Part shown: one piece after another, positions 24,148-34,290 of the stretch | Layout: every line of letters begins with the position of its first letter | Position numbering within the stretch: the first letter of the stretch is position 1 | Position numbers and translations under genes: made by a program | From: Streptomyces nodosus | GTDB lineage: Bacteria > Actinomycetota > Actinomycetes > Streptomycetales > Streptomycetaceae | Reading direction: 5' to 3' | DNA: 64,000 nucleotides | NCBI RefSeq assembly: GCF_008704995.1 | Contig: NZ_CP023747.1 | Location: forward strand, 558,001 to 622,000 | The notes under the pieces: model-generated | What the model saw: the letters and a program-made list of their open reading frames with translations, nothing else | Databases searched by the model: none | What the model was told of the DNA's origin: nothing

Positions 24148-26817
24148 TCACCGCCGGTTCGGCCACCTTCGGCTCGGTGACGGCGAGCAGACCTCCGGCC
24201 GGTACCCGGACGGCATGGCCCATGCGGCCCCGGCGGAGACCAGCAGGCGACGGGCCGACTTCGCGAGGGCGAGCGCCCCGCAGCCGCCCGCGATGCCGGC
24301 CGCCCTGCGCAGCCGCTCCCGGGCCCCGGCCTCGTCGCCGTAGCGTAAGAGGGCCTGGCCCAGTACGTGTTCGGCGCGGGCGTACTCGATGACCGCGGGC
24401 GACCCGGAAAGCTGGTGGGCCGACTCGGTGAGCAGGTCGAGGCCGGCCCGGCCGGGGGTGAGGACGCCCTCCGCGAGCGCGGCGAGCCCGAGGGCCCGGG
24501 GTGTTCCCCAGCGCCGGGCGCGTTCGGCGCCCTGTTCGGCCAGTTCCCTGCCCTCCACGGATCGGCGCAGGCCCGCCAGGATCAGACAGGTGTCCGCCCA
24601 CCACGGGGTGACCACCGGGTTCAGTACACCGGCACTCTCCTGCGCCCAGCCGCACTCGCGCAGCAGCCGCAGCGCCTGCACGGGACTGCCCGCCGCCCAG
24701 CGGGCCCGGGCAAGGGCGTGCAGAGACAGCAGGGAGACGAGGGCGGAGCGGTGCGGCTCGACGCGGCCCGTCCGGGACAGCAGCCGTTCGGCCTGGCGCG
24801 GCTCGCCGCGGTCCACGAGCACCGACGCCAGCACCGCTCGTGCCGCCACCAGCCGTGCGTCACCGGGGTTCTGACACTCCGTGCGGAACACCGACCGGGC
24901 TTCCGCGGCGGCGTCGCGCACCGAGCCGTCCCGGTGCAACAGATAGGACCGCAGGGACCCGGCGAGCAGCCGGCCCCGGGCCGTCTGGCTGTCGCTGGTG
25001 CGCCGCACCATGGTGTCCAGCGCCCGGTGCGCTTCCGTGGTCTCGTCCGCGAGGCCCAGGGTGACGGCGGCGGTGAACAGCAGCCACAGCGGCTGCTGGG
25101 GGGCGGACGCCGCCAGCACACGCCGGGCGCCTTCCAGGGCGGCCGGCCTGGAGTGGCCGGTCAGCGCGGTGCGCAGGGCGGCGAGGCCCTCCGTCTGGAG
25201 CCGGTCGGTGCGCGGCCGGTACGGTGCCGTCGCCGTGGCGCGGTGTTCCCGCACCACGGCGCCGGTCTCCCGTCGGCCCGTCAGCAGCAAGACGGACGCC
25301 ACCTGGTCGCGCAGTCGTGTGTCGGTCTCGGCGCCGGACGCGAGGACGTCCCGGGCGTCCTCCAGGGCCCCCTGGATCTCCGCCCGGCAGACGGCGGGGA
25401 GCGGCAGGGACAGGCAGGCCATGGCGTACTGGACCGCGATACCGGCGCGCGCGAGGGTGTCGGTCGTGCCGGCGAGTGCCGCGCGGAACAGCGGAACGGC
25501 GCTCGGCGGGTCGTCGGGGGCCGTGGCGAGCGCGAGCCGCAGCAGTACGTCGGTGTCGTCGGGCTCCGCGTCCAGGACCCGGCGCAGATAGCCGGCCGCC
25601 TCGGCGAAGGCGCCCCGCTGTTCCGCCCGGGCGGCGGCGGCGCGCAGCACCGCGGTCATCCACGGTTCCCGGGCATCGGGCAGCCGCATCAGATGCCGGG
25701 CCGCCTCTTCCGCGGGCCGGCCGACATCGCTGAGCAACAGCGCGGCGCGGGCGCGCAGTTCGGCCGTCCGCTCGGTGCCGAGCGGTTCGAGCAGCGCGGT
25801 GCGTACGGCTTCGTGCACGATGTCGGTGCCGTCCGGGGTGAGGGCTCCCGCATGGCGCAGAGCCGCGATCGCCTCCTCGGTTCGCACGCGGTCCACATCC
25901 GCCAGGACCGCCACATGGTCCAGCGGCTGCACGCTCCCGAGCAGTGCGATCGCCGTGGCGACGCTGTGGACCTCGGGGGACTCGCGCTCCAGCAGCCGTG
26001 GCACCGACCTGGCCGCCATGCCGCCGCCGAGCTCCATCGCCCAGTGTGCACCGGCCTCGTCCGGGGCGGCGCCCCGCCGTCGCAGCTCACGCAGCAGTCG
26101 TACGACGTTCCGTGGGTTGCCGCCGGTGACCGCGGCCACGCATTCGGGGAGCCGATGGTGCACCGGTCTGCCGTAGACCTGTTCGGCGAGGCCGCCGACG
26201 GCGTCGGTGGGGAGCGGACCGAGGGGCATCACGGACACGACCGGGTGGGCGAGGACGGTCGTCCAGGCGTGGGGAGCGCGCAGGCCGGCCCCGGAGCGCC
26301 GGGCGAGGAGCACCAGCAGCGGGCGTCCTGCTCCCTGCCGCAGCAGGAAGTCCAGCCAGCGCAGGGAGTGTTCGTCGCAGTGGTGGGCGTCGTCGAGCAC
26401 CAGCAGCAGCGGCCGGTCGGCCGTCAGCCGGACCACGTGCTCGCTGAGCCGGCGGAACACCGGGTAGGCGGAGGCGGGGGTGAATCTCCGGCCGTCCCCA
26501 GGGTCGGGCAGGAACACGGCCGGGCCGTCCGTGCCCGCCGTCGCTTCCGGGTGGTCCGGAGCCGGTGCTCTCGCCGGTGCGAACAACGCCCGCAGTCCGG
26601 TGTAGGCGCCCGTCGCCGCCTCTCGGCAGCGGCCCCGCAGTACCCTCATGCCCCGGCAGGCGGGGGCACGCAGCAGGGTGTCGAGGAGAACGCTCTTGCC
26701 GTAGCCGGACGGTGCGGTCAGAACCACGGACCCCGTCTCACCGCGGGATGCGGCGGCCGCCCGGGCGAGGAGAGCGGTCAGTTCGTTGTCGCGGCCGTAT
26801 GCCGCGTCGTGCTGCAC
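24148..26817 (-). CDS. LAL-type LuxR regulator with C-terminal HTH missing
   Basis: An 889-aa ATP-dependent LAL regulator beside the PKS genes, in the position of the nysRI-type regulators of polyene clusters. The N-terminal AAA-type ATPase has Walker A APSGYGKSVLL (35-45) and Walker B LLLVLDDAHHCD (137-148). A long helical TPR-like middle follows. LAL proteins end with a LuxR HTH of ~60 residues; here the frame ends at SPSRRWPNRR. The adjacent frame at the same spot reads LLAVTEPKVAEPAVTG, which resembles the first residues of a LuxR HTH, and then similarity stops. So the DNA-binding end is lost by a frameshift plus truncation, and the gene is probably non-functional or acts without DNA binding. 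GTG start at 26817 with GGGGAA upstream. Confidence 0.8.
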   Translation of the reverse strand: MQHDAAYGRDNELTALLARAAAASRGETGSVVLTAPSGYGKSVLLDTLLRAPACRGMRVLRGRCREAATGAYTGLRALFAPARAPAPDHPEATAGTDGPAVFLPDPGDGRRFTPASAYPVFRRLSEHVVRLTADRPLLLVLDDAHHCDEHSLRWLDFLLRQGAGRPLLVLLARRSGAGLRAPHAWTTVLAHPVVSVMPLGPLPTDAVGGLAEQVYGRPVHHRLPECVAAVTGGNPRNVVRLLRELRRRGAAPDEAGAHWAMELGGGMAARSVPRLLERESPEVHSVATAIALLGSVQPLDHVAVLADVDRVRTEEAIAALRHAGALTPDGTDIVHEAVRTALLEPLGTERTAELRARAALLLSDVGRPAEEAARHLMRLPDAREPWMTAVLRAAAARAEQRGAFAEAAGYLRRVLDAEPDDTDVLLRLALATAPDDPPSAVPLFRAALAGTTDTLARAGIAVQYAMACLSLPLPAVCRAEIQGALEDARDVLASGAETDTRLRDQVASVLLLTGRRETGAVVREHRATATAPYRPRTDRLQTEGLAALRTALTGHSRPAALEGARRVLAASAPQQPLWLLFTAAVTLGLADETTEAHRALDTMVRRTSDSQTARGRLLAGSLRSYLLHRDGSVRDAAAEARSVFRTECQNPGDARLVAARAVLASVLVDRGEPRQAERLLSRTGRVEPHRSALVSLLSLHALARARWAAGSPVQALRLLRECGWAQESAGVLNPVVTPWWADTCLILAGLRRSVEGRELAEQGAERARRWGTPRALGLAALAEGVLTPGRAGLDLLTESAHQLSGSPAVIEYARAEHVLGQALLRYGDEAGARERLRRAAGIAGGCGALALAKSARRLLVSAGAAWAMPSGYRPEVCSPSPSRRWPNRR

Positions 26818-27210
26818 GAAAACTTCCCCTGGTTCGTTTTCCCTTGGTTGCGCACACAGCCCCCGCCGCCCTCGACACACCGGCCCTCCGCGTCGGGCGG
26901 TCCGGTGGACCGCAGGACTGAGCCGCACACGCGACTCGGCCGTGCGGCACACCGGCACGGGACTCCTCCGGCATCTGCCCGCCCCGCTGGAGGCCGTCCG
27001 TTCCGCCCGCCGTCCGTGGCCTGACGAGGGGCGGAACGGCAGACGCCGGTACCGCGGCAGGCAACGTCTGCCCGTGAGGGAGCGGTGGCCGGTGCATGCT
27101 CTCGGTGTGCCGGCCGGAAGCCCTCGTACTGGACGTACTCGGGCTTGCGGCCGGTGCGGCAAGAAGGCGTGCCGGGCGTCGCGACGGGGCGAACGTTGCC
27201 TGTCGGGGCG
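26818..27210. other. Region between thioesterase and LAL genes
   Basis: 393 bp, no SD-supported ORF. It holds an imperfect hairpin (27118-27146, described separately) and must contain the LAL promoter; no clear boxes seen. Confidence 0.5.
27118..27146 (-). terminator. Possible thioesterase terminator
   Basis: AAGCCC-tc-GTAC-tggac-GTAC-tc-GGGCTT: two-step stem with a small symmetrical internal mismatch, 65-93 bp past the thioesterase stop. Confidence 0.4.
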
Positions 27211-28074
27211 CTAGCCCTGCCCGGTGAGGTGCTTCCGGAGCAAGGCGATGACCGCGGGGGCCTCCGCCGTCAGGTAGAAGTGGCCTCCGGGGTAGACCTG
27301 GAGGTCGAAGTCGCCGGTGGTGTGGCCGCGCCACGCCTCGGCCTCGGCCATCGAGGTCTTGGGGTCGCTGTCGCCGGTGAGGACGGTGATCGGGGTGCGG
27401 ACGGTGACGTCGGGGGCGCACCGATAGGTCTCGATCGCCTCGTAGTCGCTGCGGATGGCGGGCAGGATCATGCGCAGGATCTCCTCGTCGCCGAGCAGCG
27501 CGGTGTCGGTGCCTGCAAGGAGCTTCAGCTCCCGCACGATGCCCTCGTCGGAGAGGCGGTGCACCTTCTCGTCGCGGACGGTCGACGGCGCGCGCCGACC
27601 GGACGCGAACAACCGGACGAGTTCACCGCCGTCGGCCTCCAGCCGGCGGGCCACCTCGAAGGCCAGGGTGGCGCCCATGCTGTGCCCGAAGAACGTGGTC
27701 GGCCGCGCCCTGAGGGCGGGGCCGAGGGCGTCGTAGAGCTGGTCGGCGAGGGTGGCGATGTCCCGGGGCGACACTTCCTTGCGCCGGTCCTGCCGTCCCG
27801 GGTACTGCACCGCGAATACCTCGGCCACCGAGGACAGCTGTGCGGACACCGGGAAGTAGAAGGACGCCGAGCCGCCCGCGTGCGGGAAGCAGTAGAGCTG
27901 GGTGGAGCGGGAAGGGGCCGGGTGGAAGCACCGGGCCCACAGACTCTCCTCGGCGGACGGCGTCCGGGGCGTGGCCGGAGTACCTTGCCGAGCTCCGGCC
28001 CCCTCGGAACCGGATGTGCGGGTCGTTCCCGCGCCCGGCTCGAGCGGACTCCTCGGGCTGCTGTGGACGGTCAT
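27211..28074 (-). CDS. Type II thioesterase of the PKS cluster
   Basis: A 287-aa stand-alone thioesterase (TEII) that hydrolyses wrong or stalled acyl groups from the carrier proteins of the PKS. Motifs: YCFPHAGGSASFY (oxyanion region), nucleophile elbow FFGHSMGATLAFE, the Asp region TVLTGDSDPKTS and the C-terminal GGHFYLTAE with the catalytic His. The first ~45 residues are a Ser/Thr/Pro-rich extension not needed for the fold; no internal start fits better. Located directly downstream of the giant PKS gene, as nysE is after nysC in the nystatin cluster, but behind a terminator and a 560-bp gap, so probably with its own promoter. Confidence 0.92.
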   Translation of the reverse strand: MTVHSSPRSPLEPGAGTTRTSGSEGAGARQGTPATPRTPSAEESLWARCFHPAPSRSTQLYCFPHAGGSASFYFPVSAQLSSVAEVFAVQYPGRQDRRKEVSPRDIATLADQLYDALGPALRARPTTFFGHSMGATLAFEVARRLEADGGELVRLFASGRRAPSTVRDEKVHRLSDEGIVRELKLLAGTDTALLGDEEILRMILPAIRSDYEAIETYRCAPDVTVRTPITVLTGDSDPKTSMAEAEAWRGHTTGDFDLQVYPGGHFYLTAEAPAVIALLRKHLTGQG

Positions 28075-28638
28075 GCTTTCTCGGCCCTTTCGTGAGCGCC
28101 GGCACGGTGCCGGCGGTGACATGCGGCGTGTGCGGGGCGAGGACTGCCGCGCTCGCCCGATCCGCCGTCCCGCCGGCGGACGACATGGTGCCCGTGCAGG
28201 GGCTTCAGCGATGCCGAGGACCGGACGGCCCCTTGCCCGGGGTCGTCCCGCTCGTGTGCGGCACCTGGGATCGGCGGACGTCCGCACGACGGGCGGATCC
28301 GTTCCGGCGTGCGGCGGACGCGATCGTCGTCCGGGAGACGGGTGACGGCAGGCTGCCGCGTCGGCGGATCGCCCGGAGACCGCCCGGCTGGCCGGCTCGT
28401 GGTGGAGCGTCCGGGAAGAACGCCCCGGGCCGTCCGCTCGGGTGCAGCGGCTTCGTGTCGCACCTGGGGGTTCTCCTTGGGACGGACCGGACGGCGCGCT
28501 CCTGCGGACGGTCGGCCGACGCGGCCCGCGGGAGCGGTCACGCCGGATGCCTTCACCTGTCCGTCTGCGCTTGCGGTGCGACTCACTGGTGCCGCGGCCG
28601 GCAACGAGGCCTGTCGCGCGGCACCAGGTGAGCCACAT
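28075..28638. other. 560-bp non-coding gap upstream of the thioesterase gene
   Basis: No credible gene on either strand: the open frames are Arg/Pro-rich and lack SDs. The length and the terminator at its far end suggest it holds the thioesterase promoter and 5' leader. No known riboswitch form recognised. Confidence 0.5.
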
Positions 28639-28674
28639 GACATCGCGCCCCGACGGCCGTCGGGGCGCGATGTC
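28639..28674. terminator. 36-bp perfect palindrome after the giant PKS gene
   Basis: Arms GACATCGCGCCCCGACGG and its exact complement, 18 bp each with no spacer, 105 bp past the PKS stop. In RNA it forms a very stable hairpin, most likely the terminator of the PKS transcript. Confidence 0.75.
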
Positions 28675-28778
28675 CATTCCACAGAGAGAAGAGTGGGAAA
28701 ACCACCAGTGTTTTCGGTCAGCCGGGCACCCGGGCCCCGGCGGGTCCCGCGGGCCGCCGTGGCGGCCCGCGGAACGGG

Positions 28779-31700
28779 TCAGCTCAGGCCGAGCTCGTCG
28801 TCGAGGAGCGCGAACATGTCCTCGTCGGACGCGCCGTCCAGGTCGTCCGACGAGGCGTCCTCGTCGGCCGTGTCCGTACGGCCCAGCGCGGCCCACTTGG
28901 TCCTGAGGACCTCGATCCGGCCGGCCACCCGCCGGTGCTCCTCCGCGTCGTCGAGGCTGAGTGCGGCGATCGCCTTCTCCAGCCCTTCGAGCGCCGCGAG
29001 CACCGAACCGGCGCCCGACGGATCGTCGGTGACGAGCTGTCCGCGCAGATAGCGGACGACGTCGGCCGGCGTCGGGTAGTCGAACAGCAGCGTGGCGGGC
29101 AGCCGCAGTCCGGTGGCCGTGTTGAGCCGGTTGCGGAACTCGACCGCGGTCAGCGAGTCGAAGCCCAGTTCCTGGAACTGGCGCTCCCTGCCGATCGCCG
29201 AGCCGTCCCGGTGGCCGAGCACCGTCGCCGCCTGTCCGCGCACCAGGGTGAGCAGCGCCTCCTCCTGCTCCTGGGCGCCCAGTCCGGCGAGCTGCCGGGT
29301 GAGCGTGTCCGCGGACGGCACCGCGCTCTGGGCCGCGGCCCGCCGCGCGGGCACCCGGATCAGTCCGCGCAGCAGCGCGGGCACCTCACCACCGGCACGC
29401 AGTACGGCGAGGTCCAGCCGGACCGGCAGCGCCAGCGCACGTTCGCCCGCGACCACCGCGTCGAACAGGGCGTGGCCCTGCTCGACCGTCAGCGGCGGCA
29501 TCCCGGAACGCGCCAGCCGTTCGGCCTCGGCGTCCGTGAGAGTGCCCGTCATGCCGCTGTCCTGCTCCCAGGGACCCCACGCGAGGGACACGCCGGGCAG
29601 TCCGTCGGCGCGGCGCCGCGCCATCAGGGCGTCCAGGAACGTGTTGGCCGCCGCGTAGTTGGCCTGCCCCGCACCGCCGAACACACCGGCCACGGACGAG
29701 TAGACGACGAACGCGTCCAGGTCCAGGCCGCGGGTCGCCCGGTGCAGATGCCACACCGCGTCCGCCTTGGGCCGCAGCACCGTGTCGAGGCGCTCCGGCG
29801 TCAACGAGCCGACCACACCGTCGTCGAGCACACCGGCCGTGTGGACGACCGCCGACAGCGGACGGCCCTTCGGTGCCGCCGCGACCAGGGCGGCCACGGC
29901 CTCCGGGTCGGCGACGTCGCACGCCCGCACGGTGACCTCGGCGCCCATCTCCTCCAGTTCGGCGACGAGCTTGCCCGCGCCGTCCGCCTGGAGACCCCTG
30001 CGGCTGGCGAGGAGCAGGCTCCGCACGCCGTGCGTGGTCACCAGGTGCCGGGCGAGGAGCCGGCCGAGGCCGCCGGTGCCGCCGGTGACCAGGACGGTCC
30101 CGGTGGTCCGGAACGTGCCGGACGTGCCGTCCGCCATGGCGCCGGAGGCGGGCTCCGGCTGTGCGGCGTCGTACCGGGCGAGGCGGGCGGCCACGACCTC
30201 GATGCCGCGCAGCGCGAGCTGCGGTTCCTCGGCGCCGGCCGTCAGGGCCTCGACGAGCCGTGCGGACGGGACCGCCGCGGCCGGGTCGAGGTCGAGCAGG
30301 CCGAAGCAGCCGGGGTTCTCCGTCTGCGCCGACCGCACCAGGCCCCAGACCGCGGAGGCCGCGAGGTCCGCGGTCCCGCCGTCGTCCACGGCGACCGCGC
30401 CACGGGTGACGAACACCAGCCGCGAGGCCGCGAGCGCCTCCTCGACGGGCCACTGCTGCAGCAGTGCGAGCACCCGCCCGGTGACCTCACGGACCGCGCC
30501 GGGCAGGTCCGCCCCGTCGGCCGGGGCTCCGGCGACCGGGACGAGCACCGTGTCCGGTACGGCGGCCTCGGAGGAGGCCGTCAGCGCGGTGAGGTCGGCC
30601 GCCGTGACGGCCGTGAGACCGGCGCCGGCGAACGCGTCGGCCAGGCCGAACGGGTCGGCTCCGACGATCGCGACCGACGCGGGCCGTGCGGCCCGGGTGT
30701 CGGCGACCGGCGTCCAGTCGACGCCGAACAGCGTGTTCTGGTCCTCACCGGCGGCCTTCAGCTGGTCACCGGTGACCGTGCGGGTGAGGAGCCGACCGAC
30801 GGTGACCACCGGCGCACCGGCCGGGTCCACCGCGTGCACCGACAGCGCGTTGTCGCCGGCGGGGGCCAGCCGCACCCGCAGCGCCGAGGCGCCTGAGGCG
30901 TGCAGCGCGACGCCCTCCCACGAGAACGGCAGGGCACCTCCCCCGTCGCCCTCCTCGCCGCCGGTGGCGGCCAGCATGGTGGCGTGCAGCGCGGAGTCGA
31001 GCAGCGCGGGGTGCAGACCGAACTCGGCCGCCTCACCGGTGCCTTCCTCGGGCAGCGCCACCTCGGCGAAGAGTTCCTCACCGCGACGCCACACCGCGCG
31101 CAGCCCCTGGAAGAGCGGTCCGTACGCGAATCCGGCCTCGGCGAACGCCTGGTAGCAGTCCTCGGTGTCGAGCGACTCGGCGTCCCGCGGCGGCCACACC
31201 TCGGTGCCCAGGCCCGTCTCCGGGGCGCCGGCGCCGGGCGCCAGGACACCGGCCGCGTGCTGGGCCCACACCGACTCGTCGGCGCCTTCGAGGCGCGAGT
31301 ACACCCCGACCGTGCGCCGGCCGGAGTCGTCCGGGGCGGCGACGGCGACCTGCACCTGGAGCGCGCCCCGCTCGGGCAGGACCAGCGGCGCGGCGAGGGT
31401 GAGTTCCTCGACCCGGCCGCAGCCGACCTCGTCACCCGCGCGGACCGCCATCTCCAGCAGGGCCGTGCCCGGCAGCAGGACGGTGCCCATGACGACATGG
31501 TCGGCCAGCCACGGGTGCGAGCTCAGCGACAGGCGGCCGGTGAACAGCACCCCCTCGCCCGCGGCGAGTTCGACGGCGGCGCCCAGCAGCGGGTGCTCGG
31601 CGGAGCCGAGACCGGCGGCACGGACGTCACCGCCGGCGGCGGCCCGGCCGGTCGGCCAGAACCACTGGTGCTGGAAGGCGTACGTCGGCAGGTTCACCCG

Positions 31701-34290
31701 GCGGGCACCGGTACCGGCCAACAGGTCCTGCCAGCCTCCCCCGATCCCCCGTGTGTACAGCCCGGCGCGGGCCAGCAGGGCGGTCGTCTCCTCGTCGCGG
31801 TCCTTGCGCAGCAGCGGGATCGTGACGGTCTCGTCGCCGGTCAGCGACTCCTGGGCCATGGCGGAGAGAACTCCGTCGGGGCCCAGCTCCAGGAACGTGG
31901 TCACGCCCTGCGCCTCAAGGACGGCCACCCCGTCGGCGAAGCGGACCGCCTCACGGACGTGACGGACCCAGTACTCGGGCGAGCACAGCTCCTCGGCCGT
32001 GGCCAGGGAACCCGTCAGGTTCGACACCACCGGGATCACCGGAGCGGCGTAGGAGAGTCCCTCGGCCACCGCCCGGAACTCGTCCAGCATCGGGTCCATC
32101 AGCGGCGAGTGGAAGGCGTGGGACACGCGGAGCCGGGTGGTCTTACGACCCTCCGCCTCGAACCGCGCGGCCAGCTCCAGTACGGCGCTTTCAACGCCCG
32201 ACAGCACCACGGACGTCGGCCCGTTGAGCGCGGCGATCGACACCCCGTCGGACAGATGCGGGACGACCTCGTCCTCGGTGGCCTGGACGGCGACCATCGC
32301 GCCGCCGGCCGGGAGCGCCTGCATCAGACGGCCACGAGCGGCCACGAGGCGGGCGGCATCCTCCAGCGAGAACACCCCGGCAATGTGCGCGGCAGCGATC
32401 TCACCGATGGAGTGACCGGCCACAAAGTCCGGCCTCACACCCCACGACTCCACCAGCCGATAGAGAGCGACCTCGACCGCGAAGAGGGCGGGCTGAGTCC
32501 ACCCGGTCTCGTTCAGCAGGCCGGCATCCTCACCCCACATCACCTCCCGCAGCGAACCACCCAACTCCCCGTCAAGAACAGCGAGCACGGCATCCAGGAC
32601 CTCGGCGAACACCGGGAACCGGCCGTACAGCTCACGACCCATACCGAGCCGCTGCGAACCCTGACCCGAGAACAACGCCGCCGAGCGACCGGAGGCCACC
32701 GTGCCCGACACCGCCGTCGGGTCGGTCGCGCCCGCCGCCAGTACGGTGAGGGCGCGGACCGTCTCCTGGTGCTCACCTGCCAGCACCACCGCGCGGTGGG
32801 CGAACAGCGAGCGGGTGACGAGCAGGGAGTGGGCCACGTCGGCCGGACGCGGTGCCGGCTCCTCGGTGACCGCGGCGAGCAGGCGGGCGGCCTGGTCGCG
32901 CAGCGCCTCCGGCGTCTTGGCGGACAACACCCACGGAACCACCGAGGGCTCCACCACGTCCGACTCCGGTGCCGCCGAGGCAGCCACCACCGTGCCCTGG
33001 ATCACCTTCGCCGGCTGCTCCAGGATGACGTGGGCGTTGGTACCGCTGATACCGAAGGAGGAGACACCCGCACGACGCACATGCTCCGTCTCGGGCCACT
33101 CCGTCTGCTCGGTGAGCAGTTCCACGGCCCCTTCGGTCCAGTCGACGTGCGAGGACGGGGCATCGACATGCAGGGTGCGCGGGAGCACACCGTGCCGCAT
33201 CGACATGACCATCTTGATCACACCCGCGACACCCGCCGCGGCCTGCGTGTGACCGATGTTCGACTTCACCGAACCCAGCAGCAGCGGCTGCTCCGGGTCA
33301 CGGTCCCGGCCGTAGGTCGCAAGCAGCGCCTGCGCCTCGATCGGGTCACCCAACGTCGTACCCGTACCGTGCGCCTCGACGACATCCACATCACCCGTCG
33401 ACAGTCCGCCACTGGCCAGCGCCTGACGGATCACCCGCTGCTGCGAGGGACCGTTGGGGGCGGTGAGGCCGTTGGAGGCGCCGTCCTGGTTGATGGCGGA
33501 GCCGCGCAGCACGGCGAGGATCTCGTGGCCGTTGCGGATCGCGTCCGACTGCCGCTCCAGGACCAGCATGCCCACGCCCTCGGACCAGCCGACACCGTCC
33601 GCCGAGTCCGAGAACGCCTTGCACCGTCCGTCGGGCGACAGACCCCGCTGGCGGGAGAACTCGACGAAGGTGCCCGGGGTGGAGATGACCGTCACACCAC
33701 CGGCCAGGGCGAGCGAGCACTCGCCGGTCCGCAGTGCCTGCGCCGCGAGGTGCATCGCCACCAGGGACGAGGAGCACGCGGTGTCGACGGTGACCGCCGG
33801 ACCCTCGAAGCCGAAGGTGTAGGAGACCCGGCCGGAGGCCACGCTGCCCGCGCTGCCCTGGCCCTGGAGGCCTTCGAACTCCTTGCCGCCGAGGATGGAG
33901 CCGTAGTCGCTGTACATCACACCGGCGAACACACCGGTCGCACTGCCCCGCAGACCGACCGGATCGATACCTGCCCGCTCGATCGCCTCCCACGACGACT
34001 CGAGGAGCAGACGCTGCTGGGAGTCCGTCGCCAGCGCCTCACGCGGGCTCATCCCGAAGAAGCCGGGGTCGAACTCCCCCGCCTCGTGCAGGAAGCCACC
34101 GGAACGGGTGTACGAGGTGCCGAGGTGCTCGGGGTCCGGGTGGTAGACCGACTCGATGTCCCAGCCGCGATTGACGGGGAACTCGGTGATGGCGTCGGTG
34201 CCCTCCAGGAGCAGTCGCCACAGGTCCTCGGGCGAGGCGACCCCGCCCGGGTAGCGGCAGGCCATGCCCACGATGACGATCGGGTCGTCG
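28779..34290 (-). other. PKS module 7 (KS-AT-DH-KR-ACP) and docking tail
   Basis: Module numbers are mine, counted from the partial module at the right edge. KS about 34290-33015, active Cys codon 33774-33776 in DTACSSS. AT with GHSIG near 32408 and SHAFHS near 32115, malonyl type. DH about 31610-30790, [10 protein letters not shown] with its His codon at 31497-31499 and [12 protein letters not shown] about 30110-29400, [11 protein letters not shown] (B type). ACP Ser codon 29154-29156. C-terminal ~70 residues are a helical docking domain; no thioesterase domain. Predicted to add an acetate unit and leave a double bond. Confidence 0.85.

Noticed and set aside
22655..24655. 666-codon minus-strand frame across the permease and LAL end
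   Set aside because: Mostly antisense to the amino-acid permease; low-complexity Asp/Glu/Gly/Arg composition. Its only useful part is the short HTH-like stretch used to show the LAL frameshift.
28071..28682. 203-codon minus-strand frame overlapping the thioesterase start by 4 bp
   Set aside because: Arg/Pro/Ser-rich shadow composition, begins inside the terminator palindrome, no SD and no similarity to any family I know.
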